This document shows positions 50,696-61,736 of a DNA stretch of 64,000 bases, piece after piece. A program made the translations under genes and the position numbers. Source of the DNA: Blasia pusilla (taxonomy: Eukaryota; Marchantiophyta; Marchantiopsida; Blasiales); the NCBI GenBank assembly GCA_050084515.1, contig CM114271.1, forward strand, positions 54,498,001 to 54,562,000. Reading direction: 5' to 3'. Numbering within the stretch: the first letter of the stretch is position 1; each line of letters begins with the position of its first letter. A model generated the notes under the pieces. That model did not search any database. It saw only the letters and a program-made list of their open reading frames with translations, and was not told the origin of the DNA.

Positions 50696-53275
50696 GTGTG
50701 CAACTTTGGGCTTTGAATTCCTCGCTACTACTGGAGTTACTCGGATGATGAATGGCCGTCAATGTATCTTCAAGGCGTCCATCAAGGGCAGAGGAGGCCA
50801 ATACTTGGCTTGCCACGAAAACCAGATGTCTCAAGAACTGAGAAGTGCCTATAATTGGAGGGCTATGGTAGTCAAGGGTGGTTCCAGCTTCAAGGAAAGG
50901 CCCATCTCCACAAAACCGTTGGTGATCTACACACCTAATATCTTTAGTGCTCTCCAAGGAACCAGCGCTGAAGAGCCTACACATGAAGAGGTTCCATGTT
51001 GCAAGAAGCCACACCTATGCCAAAACCGTGCATGCCAACCCCCAACCCACTTAGTGACATGTCTCCGTTTGGGTACCTCGAACTTCTGTGGACTCACCAA
51101 TGCAATGAAGCAGTTGGAGATTGCTGAAATTATTCTGAAAAATCAAATACATATATGCGCTGGTCAGGAAACTTGGGAAACCAAGTTAATGGAGATACCC
51201 CATGTACCACACTATGCATGGTCTAGAAAGATGTGCACCACCTAGACGAACAACAACTGAGGTATGAAGGGTGTCGGGTTCTTCATCAGAGACTTCATGG
51301 TGGACATGTGTGAGATCATCAGCACAGGGTCGAGTATGAACACAGCATATGGGTCAAAGTCCGAGCAGAGTGCAACTCACGGGATATGTATCTTGGATGT
51401 ATTTACATGCCTACAAACAGTGAATCTGTTGTTGCAACAGAGGCAGCTTTTGATAGTGTGAAAACTGATTGCCTTGGGTTCCAAACAAAGGGGAACATAG
51501 TCTTGCTAGGAGACTTCAATAGCAGGGTGGGGCAAGGCACCGATTCCCAAGCGGAGATCGGCATGTTTGGAGATGTGAGAGTGATAGGCAATGGCACACG
51601 GTTGATCACGATGTTGAGGGAACTTCAACTGATGGCACTGAATGATAGGCATAAGGTGGGTTCCCTGGCTTGGACTAGGGTCAACTTCAAAGAGAATGAA
51701 AGCTTCATTGTGGACTACATAGCTGTGGATGAGGAACTCTACACACGTAGTGGGAAGATCATAGTGGATGCAACAGACTTTGGAAGATCAGATCATTCAT
51801 TGGTTTGGACAGAGTTGCAGCAAAGGCTAAAATGCTCAACCAAACCAGTGAAGACAGTGATCAAGAAATGGAGGATACATGACTTCCAAGATGAGGGCAA
51901 CAAGAAGGTGTACATTGGCAAGCTCGAAGAAAATCTCTTGGCATTTGACACTTTCACTGCATCTACCGTCAAGACCTTTGGGTTCACAAGAACAACTGTG
52001 GACATGGTGCTGGCATGGTGGGAGCATGGAGTGACAGATGCCGCCGAGATTGCTATCGGCAGGAAATTGATAATATGCGGTAGAGCCGTCAAATGGTGGT
52101 CCTTGGAACTCAAGGAAACCATTGCCAAACGAAGGGAAGCGTATGGAACAAGTGCCAAAGCCAGGGACGATGCATCCTTGTGGGCAGAGTATGTGGCCCT
52201 ATGCAAGGAAACCCGTTTTCTTGTGCGCATGCACAAGAAGAAATTGAACCAAGCGACATACTCATCTATCAATGAGAATTTCACTGAGAATTAGAAAAAG
52301 CTATGGATGGAAGTGCTGAAATGGAGCAAGGCCAGGAACAAAAATGACGTAAAGGCTTTGAAGAGAAAAGACGGTGGAATGGTGACCACGGCTAAACAGA
52401 TCCGACATGTTTTGGAAGACCATTACAAGGAGTTAGGCAGGAAGCCCGCTCGAACATCCCTTGAAGAGCAGAACTTTGAGAGGGTGGTGGAGGATTTTTT
52501 TAAGATACAACGGGAGAAGGTAGATGATGAGGTTGAGCTGGGCAACCCATATAATGATTGGTTCTCCCTGGATGAGGTGGAGCAGCGATCAAAGAACTTG
52601 TGAACCACAAAGCAGACAGTGGTGATGAGCTTGTGAATGAGGTGTTGAAGTATGGCGATGTTGCCATGGCTCGTTCTCTACTGAGTCTCTTCAACATGGT
52701 CTGGTGGGCAGAAGTCATCCCACAAAGATGGCTGGTGGCAGTCATCGTGAACCTCTTCAAGAAGGGTGAGCGAGAAGACCTTGGAAACTACAAGGGTATT
52801 ATATTGCTGAGTGTAGTAGGGAAGCTCCTCTGCCGTATACTCAACAATAGGATCTCTGAGTACCTGGAGGAGAATTCTCTCATGAAGGAAGGCCAGGCTG
52901 GCTTCCGGCAAGCCCAAGGATGCGTGGATCACATCTTCACCTTCAGTCATATTATCTAGGGTAGGAAAAAAGAGGGGAAACCCACCTATTTCTTCTTCTT
53001 GGACCTCAAGAAGGCATACGACACTATATGGCGTGACGGGCTATCTTATAGCTTGTGGAAGGCGGGGCTGAGAGGGAAAATGTGGAGGGTGGTGGAGAAG
53101 ATGTACCAGAACACAAGGAGTAGAGTTCTGTTGGATGGCCAAAAGAGTAGGACATTCGACATCAAGCAAGGAGTGGCTCAAGGATGCCCGCTCTCCCCCA
53201 CTCTCTTCAACATTTTCGTGAATTCCCTATTGGAAGAAATGGAGGATAGTGGACTAGGCATACGGGTGAGAAACA
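50696..53275 (+). mobile_element. LINE retrotransposon remnant, truncated inside RT
   Basis: The frame 50586-51245 starts with unknown sequence, including a Cys-rich bit CCKKPHLCQNRAC, and enters an APE-type endonuclease at LRLGTSNFCGL (about 51063). It runs on through HICAGQETW, and after stops and a frameshift continues in 51386-52294 with NIVLLGDFNSRVGQG, DYIAVDEEL and RSDHSLVW. The pre-RT part is at 52307-52603. RT follows at 52600-53270 with VPQRW-like IPQRWLVAV, LGNYKGIILLSVVGKL, EGQAGFRQAQGCVDHIF, the first catalytic Asp in FLDLKKAYDTIW, and GVAQGCPLSPTLFNIFV. Homology stops before the YxDD box. LINEs are usually truncated at the 5' end; loss of the 3' part points to later rearrangement. 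Not functional. Confidence 0.85.
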
Positions 53276-53289
53276 ACTCATATAAGAGG

Positions 53290-54427
53290 AGCCAAGAACG
53301 GAACGAGAGAAGAAAAAGAAGGGAGGGGGGGAGATAAGTAATAAAAAGGAGGAACAAACAAGTATGCGATTATTGTAATGAAGGTTGGAAGAAACAAGCA
53401 TGTTATGGATGAAACCTAAAAGACACTACTATATACCATATGGTGGCCGATGCGAAAATCCCTGATTATTGCAATTAGCCAAAATCATATGTATTATATA
53501 TATTTATAAATATAAGTAGTTATTAGGGCGGGCTTAATAGCAAGTAGAGAATTATTGAAACAATTATACAAGTGAAGTGGGTAGTAAGAATATCCTATGA
53601 AAGGGAACAAAGCATTCGTGGTGGAATAATTTAAATATTTGTGTGTTGTATATTTATATAAACGTAGTTTCTATGATTGAAGTGAATAGTTGGTAAATTT
53701 AAGGAAGAAGCAAGTTGTAAATTTTTGCAAGAGTAGTAAAAATGAGAGCATATGATAGCTAACAAAGCTATTACAAGATACAGATCACCTACAAATAAAT
53801 TAGATAATAAGAAATTGTTATTATGTATTTTTTGCCACTAATATGATCACAATGCAATATTATAATATTGCAAGTAGGCATATAATTTAGCTAGATAGTA
53901 TCTAAGCCATACATAGGTGATGGTGGATAATATGGATTATATATACTCATTTAAATATGAATAAAGTGTAAATGCATGGAGAATCAATCATATATCTAGT
54001 ACAATCATTCTAGAAAATTAAGGACAATATATTAGTCATATAACCAAATAGGAGTAAGCAATAGAATTAATAGTAAATATTATAAATTAAATATAAGTAG
54101 TACAAAGTATAATGAGAATTAATGATTTTGATAGAATGAAAATACCATTGTAAATATTTTTTCTAAAAGAAAAATGCAATATATTTGCTTGTAAGTAGAA
54201 GTACATAGAGAATGATAAGACAATACAAAAATAAAACATGAGTCAAATGAATATTAATAACGCTAAGTGGTTGTTTAGAGAGAGATATCATTCACAGTAG
54301 TATTGTTGAAATACATGGAGGAAATTAATTCTTTTGATGGAAATATAGAGAATATAGAGAATTCTATTTCATCAAGTTGAAATATGATTGCATAGTAGAT
54401 ATGTGGCTAAAATTTCAAACGTATAGT
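53290..54427. other. AT-rich intergenic DNA, no gene seen
   Basis: No frame above background, no element ends recognised. Confidence 0.55.
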
Positions 54428-54510
54428 ATCCTATGGATCATCATAATGGTTATCATGACCATCATGATAATCTTGATATCCTATGGATCATCGTGATGGT
54501 TATCATGAAG
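54428..54510 (+). repeat. Two-copy 50-bp repeat with internal palindromes
   Basis: ATCCTATGGATCATCrTrATGGTTATCATGA occurs at 54428 and again at 54478. Between them GGTTATCATGA and TCATGATAATC form an inverted pair. Confidence 0.6.
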
Positions 54511-54579
54511 ATAACCTTGACTTACAAAATGAAGTTGTCAAAGTACAATTAGTGCACTTCTACAATACTTTATATTCTT

Positions 54580-55065
54580 CTCTAGGACATACATGTCCGT
54601 GCGGGCACCACGCGCGTGTACTTACCGCCCACACCTAAGCCCGCCCCATGTGCAACACACTCCTAGGCTCGATCAGCATACACCTAGTCTAAGAACCCGG
54701 CGCACATTTTGCAGCCAACATTGGATCGCCCTGAGCCCGCATTGGCCCGCGATTGGTCTACGTACGGCGGCCTACGGGGTACGTGCAGGCTGATTCATGC
54801 ATGAAAAAAACTTGGGTGGGGAACCCCTTGGCTTGGCTGCACAGAAAGGACAAGTCTGTCCCTAAGATACATATGGGAAGACATGTTTGGATATATCCAG
54901 GGACATGGATTGCAAGAGGTGTGACCCATAGTTTATAGCTCATGATGAAAGATAGGACAAAGGCAAGTGGGGAAATAAGGGGGGAGGAAGCAGAGGTGGA
55001 GGGAGGAAGAAATGGAAAAGTATGGACCATGTAGGCAAGTAGGGGGAATGATGGTTTTGCTTTAC
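54580..55065 (+). repeat. Partial copy of the 18.3-19.3 kb repeat family
   Basis: It shares the ACATGTCCGTGCGGGC and CCCGCC-rich left part with 18300-18570. It also shares a right part (GGAAGAAA...AAAGTATGGACCATG, GGCAAGTAGGGG) with 19150-19210 and the inverse of 63940-64000. The 11-bp terminal repeats are not preserved here. The copia element starts about 18 bp to the right. Confidence 0.45.
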
Positions 55066-55082
55066 TGTCCACACTTACATTG

Positions 55083-55392
55083 GTGGAAAACTACTAAAGA
55101 AGCATAACTAGTGGAAAATGGTTCTCACACTCACACACCACCATGGAGAATGAAATTTGCAATGAGAGAATAAGTGGAGGTTGGTCCCCTTCTCAATTAT
55201 ATAGGGTATGTACAAGCAACCCTAACCCTAACCTTAACCATAGTCTCGAGTTATACTAACTGTGAAATACTAACCCTAGTTAAGATAATCGCGCTGAACT
55301 GACTAACCAAGATTAAGCTTCCCTACTTCGTGTGAGTATCAAATATAGCACTTCATGTGTCTCATCAGCTTGACTGAACTCAATCTTCAATA
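55083..55392 (-). repeat. 3' LTR of the copia element
   Basis: 310 bp, paired with 61421-61730. It contains a short telomere-like run, AACCCTAACCCTAACC, near 55217-55233, which is also in the other LTR and is thus part of the element rather than telomeric DNA. Confidence 0.92.
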
Positions 55393-55407
55393 CTCCCCCT
55401 CAAGCTC
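55393..55407 (-). other. Polypurine tract of the copia element
   Basis: On the - strand it reads GAGCTTGAGGGGGAG and directly abuts the 3' LTR, the normal position for the plus-strand primer of reverse transcription. Confidence 0.85.
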
Positions 55408-55529
55408 ATATCGATATCTCTAACGCCTAAATCATTTCTAAACATCTCAAACTTATCTCTAGACAATGCCTTTGTAAAAATATCAGCAATTTGTTGATCT
55501 GTACCTATATACACAAGATCAATTTCTCA

Positions 55530-55984
55530 TGCAAGTATTTTGTCTCTGATAAAATGATAATGCACCTCAACATGTTTTGTACGAGCATGAAACACAGGTT
55601 TATTAGCAAGCTTGATGCTATTAATATTGTATACATATATTACATTAAGTCTTAAGTTACTAACACAAATCTTAACAAGTAATCGATGAAGCCACACCGC
55701 CTCACATACTGCATTGGTTGCTCCTCTATACTCAACTCTTTTGAAGATAAAACAACTGTAGGTTGCTTCTTTGAAGCTCAACTTACGACTGCGCTTCCCA
55801 AAGTAAATGAATAACCAAATGTGGAGTGTCTATCAGACACGCTTCTTGCCCAATCAACATCTGTGAATCCCTGTAATTGAAAACTCGGAGAATGTTCAAA
55901 TTGAAGCCCGAATTGATTAGAGAATTTCACATATCGCATAATCCTCCTCACAACATCAAGATGAGGTTTTTGAGATGCTTGCAT
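55530..55984 (-). pseudogene. Copia RNase H domain
   Basis: Two frames, 55778-55984 (VVRRIMRYVKFSNQFGLQF, GFTDVDWARSVSDRHSTFGY) and 55527-55781 (EYRGATNAVCEAVWLHRLL, then KHVEVHYHFIRDKI), cover the copia RNase H. Conserved FTDxDWA and the HxxxHYHFIRD end are visible. The two frames are offset by a frameshift near 55780. Confidence 0.85.
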
Positions 55985-55987
55985 GAA

Positions 55988-58250
55988 CTAGCTCACTAGG
56001 CCAATAACATAGCTCAAATCTGGTGTGGTTATAGTTAGATAGATTAAACTTCCAACCATACGCCTATACATATTAGAATCTGCAAGCAACTCTCCTTCAT
56101 CCACTCTTAGCTTCACACTCTGGTCTAACGGTATAGAGATTGGTTTACAAGCCGTCATACCATATTTTGAAAGCATATGAAGAGCATATTGTCGTTGTAG
56201 TAACCACATGTTCTCTCCAACCTTGATAAACTCAATACCTAGGAAGTACTTGAGTTCTCCTAAGTCCATCATATCAAATTCTGCTTGTAACTTAAGCTTG
56301 ACTTGTTGTATCATTTCTTCAGTACTCCCAATAATCAAGAGATCGTCAACATACAACGCAATGAGAACCGTATGATCTTGTCCTCTAAAGACATATAACG
56401 AGGAGTCAGAATCACATACCCTAAAACCCAACTCTTGTAGGACGTATGTAATCTTGCCATACCAAGCTCTTGGAGCTTGTTTGAGCCCGTATGGAGCTTT
56501 CTTCAACCTACATACGCAAAATGGAAACTTGGGATGCTCGTATGCAAGTGGTTGAGTCATATATACCTTCTCGGGTAGATCTTCATTCAAGAAGGCATTC
56601 TTGACGTCCATGTGATGTAATCTCCACTTCTTATTTACTGCAACTGCAACCACTGTTCCCATAGTCGCCATCTGTAATGTATAAGAGTTTCAATTTTACG
56701 GTCGTTTACTGAGTTCGATCCCCAAGAGGATCATTGTTTGATGAAAAGAGAGTTCCAAATTACAATTATGTTGTAATAGTTATATTTATGTGTCAATAAT
56801 TTAGATTCAATGTCTTATCAATATCTTCAGATCTTTCTTAGTACCAAGGTTTCTTTTCTCAATTCTCTCCAGTGGAGTTGATAGCACGCTCAGGTAGATT
56901 TTCTCTCGACATCAAGAAATATGGCAGAGATCTCAACAAGAAAACATGCTTCTCCTTCTATCGTAACTCAATCCGTCTCGGCAGGCTACTCTCTGTCAAA
57001 TAGATTTCCTACAACTCCATGTTGATTATTCCATTGATGAGAGAGGTTCGCATGATTCACTCTTCACTTTGCAGACCCAAAAAGAATACTCAGACATAAG
57101 AATCACACATCAGAATGAAGGAATGAGTGCTTTACTACTCCATCAAGAATGAGAAAGCTTCAAAGTGTGATGTCTGCTGTCCTTTAGCTCCACCACCTTC
57201 GTCCTTCATTCCTTATCAGAATCGACCTACAAATTCACACATCACATGTGTCTCATCCAAGACCTCTTCTAGTCCTCCTCATGCCTCACCATAATTGAAG
57301 CTCGAGAGGGTACTACTCCCTTGCTCGGACCATTCCTACAGCATAAGGACTTCGTAAGAGAATGATGATGATAGCTACTTTCATGTTTCTTAAATACTCT
57401 CTGAAGTAGGAGTGTTCCAAAGATTCGAAGCGTTCTTGATGAAGCTGGTGTCTCTTCAATATTTGTAACTACCTAAATCTATGGTGCTCTCTCTTTTCCT
57501 AAGATCCCTATGAATCCGCAGAACAAAACTGTCTTAACTACCTATCTGATACAAAGAGTTGCACATTTTCCTATTCTAACTATGTGTTGCTTGAAATCAC
57601 TGTCAATCTTAGCTTCGCTTCGCTGCTAAGTCTGGACCTCTTTTACTTCGCTTGAGGACGAAGCTCTTTCTCATGATCTGAAAACGAAGCACTCAATTCT
57701 TTGTTCTTGTTCCAGGTGCTTCATTCTTTGTGCTTCTTTCAAGAGTGAAGTACTTCTTTCTCTTCTTATTCTTCTTCATGTTTCGTTCAGAGGCAAAGCA
57801 CTTCATAGACAAGTTCTTAAGAGAGCTTCGTTGTCTTTTCGAAGCTTCTTGCTGGGTCATTAGACTTCGTTATTGTATTCTCCTCTCCTCTCGGGCAAAT
57901 CCTTGATTTTCTATCTCTCTGCCTTGTCCTTGGAGCTTCGTGATTCACTTTAATCTTACTCATTCTTCTGCATAATAATATATAATAATAATCATAATAT
58001 CAAAATCATAGTGTATATACAAGTCTTCTTTGAATAAAAAGATGTAATTCTTCAAAAGTACACAATTGTGGATATCACACCATATTTGCAACAAGGCTAA
58101 ATTTTTTTCCTCATAATTGATGCCATATTGTTGTGCATAGCCTTAGCCACCAATCTCGCTTTGTATCTGTTAATTGTGCCATCTTGATTGCGTTTTGGGT
58201 ATCTTCATTATCCGAAGTATATCAACCAACTCCAATGTCTGTTGATGTCT
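55988..58250 (-). pseudogene. Copia reverse transcriptase, split by an insertion
   Basis: The N-terminal piece at about 58250-58080 reads YKARLVAKAYAQQYGINYEE after correcting frame. The C-terminal piece 56671-55988 is open for 227 codons and has WRLHHMDVKNAFLNEDL, PYGLKQAPRAWY, the catalytic YVDDLLIIG, and MDLGELKYFLGIE. The insertion 56672-58079 sits exactly between FSLVANM and ATMGTVVAVAV. The long intact C-terminal frame suggests a fairly young element. Confidence 0.9.
56672..58079. mobile_element. Nested 1.4-kb insertion, probable solo LTR, flanked by CCAT
   Basis: CCAT at 56668-56671 is repeated at 58080-58083, and removal of the segment rejoins the copia RT. From 56673 the insert begins TGTAATGTATAAG and ends GGATATCACA, so it has TG...CA ends on the + strand. 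It has no open frame and is rich in CTTCG/GAAGC words at 57600-57960. A 4-5 bp duplication, TG...CA ends and lack of coding sequence fit a solo LTR. Confidence 0.65.
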
Positions 58251-58559
58251 TAATGCAGCTTCTTCAAAATAACTCGACTCCTGCTCTTGAAGGGTAATCA
58301 TCATATATGCATGATGTGTTGCAAGGAAACCTTCATTTATGAATCTATGAACTGGATGTGTAACTGTACTTGATCTACGAAGTTTTTGTTCAGAGGTAGA
58401 TGCCTCTTAGACGTGACTCGAGCTCTGACTAGTGTCAACAAACTAGATACGTACTCTTCCCATCCATGGACTCACAGATTTAACTGAATCTAGGACCTCT
58501 CCTAATCCTGCACTAGTACTTGGGGAAGTTGAAGACAATGTCTGTTGGTTTACCGTCAT

Positions 58560-59480
58560 ATTTTTCCCCTCAACAGAGGAGTTTAGAGATGGAATAGGCT
58601 CACATGGAGCATACTATGACTTTAGCTCATCAAAGACAACATCGTGAGTAATAATAAGCTACTTAGAGGATGTAATGTAGCACTTATATCACTTAGTTCC
58701 ATCAGCATAGCCAATGAAGATACATCTTTCAGACTTGGGGTCTAATTTTTACGTCTCTCAAAAGGAACATGAGCATAACAAATACAGCCAAATACTTTCA
58801 AGAAGGAGAAATCAGGTTTACTTCCTGTGAAGACTTCGAATGGAGTTTAATCATGAACTCATGCTGTTGGAGCTTGGTTGATTAGGAAGACTACACATGC
58901 TGCAACCTCTGCCCAATACACCTTAGGCATGTTCTTCTCATTCACCATAGCTTATGCCGCTTTAACATATGTTCATTCTTCCTCTCAGCCACTCCATTTT
59001 ATTTTGGACTGTAACAACAAGTTAGTTGACGTTGGATGCCATTTTGACGTAAATAGTCATCAAACTTTGTTGAAAGATACTCTCCTCCTCCCTCACAACG
59101 CAATTTCATAATGTGTTCTCTAGTCTGTTTCTCTACTAGAACTCTAAATGTTTGGAACACTAAGAATATCTCTAACTTGACTTTCACAAAGTTTACCCAT
59201 ATATACATAGAGAAGTCATCAATGAATGAAATAAAGTATTGGCAACCACTAAGGCTATGTTGTGATGCTATCCACACATCACTGTGGATCAACTCCAATA
59301 TCATGGATGCTTTTCTACCTTTCTTTGGAAAAGAAAATCTAGTTTGTTTTCCAAATTGGCAAGAAGGACATACCTCTAACGTAGCAGGACTCACTAATTT
59401 AGGGAGTCCTATTACTATTTAGATGATGAAAGACCTTGTAATCTTTGAAGCTTCATATGTCCAATTCTTTTATGCCACAC
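58560..59480 (-). pseudogene. Copia integrase
   Basis: A His-His-Cys-Cys remnant (KRIGHMKLQRL near 59440, then CPSCQFGKQTRFSF at about 59365) is followed in frame 58999-59394 by the core. HSDVW and FIDDFSMYIWV carry the two catalytic Asp, and GGGEYLSTKFDDYL the Glu. Further on, TPFEVFTGSKPDFSFLKVFG and FERRK mark the C-terminal part to about 58740, broken by stops. Confidence 0.88.
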
Positions 59481-59594
59481 ATTTAGATCTGTGACTTGTT
59501 GGCCGGTCTGCCCATACATTTATGTTTGAATCTCTGGCATAGAAACATATAATTTGAACATTGTGCCAGATCTAGTTCCTTTGACTATCGTAGT

Positions 59595-59951
59595 CTAGTC
59601 ATCCATTGTTTCAATGAAACAACCATCTGTGTTAAACTTCACTTGATAATAGTGTTCTACTATCTGTCCTACAGAGATCAAGTTTCTTGCAATGGTATGA
59701 ACATAGAGAACATTTCCAACATCACAAAGATCATCTGATGCTATTGGAACTTTACCGCTATGCGTGATATGATGTTGAGTGTCATCTCCTATGAGCACAA
59801 TTGCAGGATCTTTGACCAGCTCCAAACTACTGAACCATTTAGCTTGTGAGGTCATATCTTTTGATGCACCAGAGTGAATGTACCAATCTGATGTTGAGTC
59901 TTTCTTGACCATTGCTCCCATATGATGAGTCATGACCAAGAGATGCTTCAT
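59595..59951 (-). pseudogene. Copia aspartic protease with altered active site
   Basis: Open for 118 codons. The expected Trp-x-x-Asp-Ser-Gly-Ala-Ser active site reads WYIHSGAS, so the catalytic Asp is His. Downstream NVLYVHTIARNLISVGQI is the usual copia protease end (LxVPxxxxNLxSVxxL). Confidence 0.85.
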
Positions 59952-60020
59952 TTGTGAATGTTGTTGTTTTTGGTACTGCTCTTGGTATTATTGCTCGACA
60001 TAGTTTTGTTGTTGTAAGGC

Positions 60021-60815
60021 TCATGTTCTCATATGTGCCTTCTTCTTGAAGCAAAACTTTGCATAGTGACCCTTTATCCCACACAAATTGCAAGATCTAG
60101 GGACCCTCTGTTGTTGATCTCGACCCCAACGATTTCCACCATCACCACCTTGTGATTGTGTCTGGTACTGGTTCGTAGTTGATTGAGTGACGATATATTG
60201 AGTACCTCTTCCTCCATATGCTTGATATCCACCACGACCACGGAAGCTTTTGCCATAACCCCTGTCTCTGTTTGATCCATAACCTGCAAATAGTGCACTC
60301 TCTTGCCGACTAGACGAGCTATCGTTGCCTACTAGGTGCATCTCTTCACTAATTAACAGTGGGACTAACTCTTGAAAGGTTGGATACTTCTCGCTCACAG
60401 AGATAGAGATCTCAAAGGACTTGTAATCCTTTGGAAGGCCTTGAAGAGTGAATAAAATCAGATCATCATCTTCTACTGTCACTCCAATGCTATTCAGCTG
60501 ATCAATAATATGTCTGATACTCAAAATATAATCAATGATTCTCTGCGATTTTTATCTCACTTCGTTCAATTGCTGTTTCAATTGAAGCTTTTTGGCCTTT
60601 GTAGATGTGTGGAACAGCTTGTCGAATGCATCCCAATTCTCCTTCCGAATATCAACATCTTGAATGTGATCTATCATTAGCGAACTGATCGTTATTGAAA
60701 TGTAGTGGATTACTTGCCTCGCGCGTTTGTTCCAAGCACGAACATTCAAGTCTGTTGAGTCATCTTTTGGCTTGGCTTCATCACATGTGACAAGCTTCCA
60801 TAGTTCTTGACCCAT
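60021..60815 (-). pseudogene. Copia gag with CCHC zinc knuckle
   Basis: The first frame, 60552-60815, reads ELWKLV... and KENWDAFDKLFHTSTKAKKL. After one stop, 60021-60524 continues (LNSIGVTVEDDDLILFTLQG, LPKDYKSF, then a Gly/Arg-rich stretch). It ends with CNLCGIKGHYAKFC, an exact C-X2-C-X4-H-X4-C knuckle that binds RNA. UBN2-type copia gag; broken by at least one stop. Confidence 0.88.
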
Positions 60816-61407
60816 GAGAAATTTTTTTATGCGAAACTTCCAAACATTGTAATCTTACTTATCTAGCTTCTCGACTATGATTGCTGTTGTGGAATATTCC
60901 ATGACGAACGATTTCACTCACAAAAACATAATTTCAGGCTCTCTAGTGCTCCAATTGAAGCATAGATCACTCTTACACAAAAATCGACTTGAAATTTTCT
61001 AAAATTGATCAACTGTATGAAAGAACTAGTCAAAATTGGCATTTAGAAAGCAAACTACAAAACTTTTTTTCCATAATTGCACTTTCCTACACTGAAATTG
61101 CTACTGCAAGAGCTCAAAATATCAAAATCAAGCGATTTTGGGTGCATTGGAAAGCTCCTAACGAGCTCTACAAGATGGCTAGAACTAGCTTTAGGTGTCA
61201 TTCTAGCCACTACGGACTCAGATGGAAAAAATTGACCGGGAAAGCCCTAAAAAATGCCTCCAAAGTTTTATCACCGTCAAAGCTCCATCCAAAATCTGCA
61301 TCCATTGAGCTTTGAACAAAATTTTCTTCTCCCAAATTGAAATTTTGCCTTCTCTTGCCTCTCTTCTCTCCTCAAACAACAAGAATTTCAAGTGGTGTTC
61401 TCCTATC

Positions 61408-61419
61408 GCTCTGATACCA
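61408..61419 (-). other. Primer-binding site of the copia element
   Basis: TGGTATCAGAGC on the - strand, complementary to the 3' end of initiator methionine tRNA, two bases inside the 5' LTR. This is the standard primer for plant copia elements. Confidence 0.9.
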
Positions 61420-61420
61420 T

Positions 61421-61730
61421 GTGGAAAATTGCTAAAGAAGCATAACTAGTGGGAAATAGCTCTCACACTCACACACCACCATGGAGAACGAAATTTGCAA
61501 GGAGAGAATAAGTGGAGGTTGTTCCCCTTCTCAATTATATAAGGTATGTACAAGCAACCCTAACCCTAACCTTAACCATAGTCTCGAGTTAGACTAATTG
61601 TGATTAGCTAACCATAGTTAAGATAATCGCCCTTAACTGACTAACCAAGATTAAGCTTCCTTACTTCGTATGAGTATCAAATATAGCACTTCAAGTGTCT
61701 CATGAGCTTGACTGAACTCAATCTTCAATA
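61421..61730 (-). repeat. 5' LTR of the copia element
   Basis: 310 bp, about 93% identical by eye to 55083-55392. A TATA-like TTATATAAGG lies near 61535 (seen from the + strand) but orientation makes its role unclear. Confidence 0.92.
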
Positions 61731-61736
61731 ATATTG

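Larger units (their letters stand above)
55083..61730 (-). mobile_element. Ty1/copia retrotransposon, near full length, with nested insertion
   Basis: Flanked by two 310-bp LTRs in the same orientation (about 22 mismatches by eye). PBS and PPT are in the expected places, and domain order on the - strand is gag, protease, integrase, RT, RNase H, which defines copia. Flanks ACATTG (55077-55082) and ATATTG (61731-61736) may be a decayed target-site duplication. Multiple stops, a changed protease active site and a 1.4-kb insertion in RT make it dead. The left end inserted into or next to the repeat at 54580-55065. Confidence 0.92.

Noticed and set aside
55210-55240. Interstitial telomere site
   Set aside because: The CCCTAA run is in both copia LTRs, so it belongs to the element.
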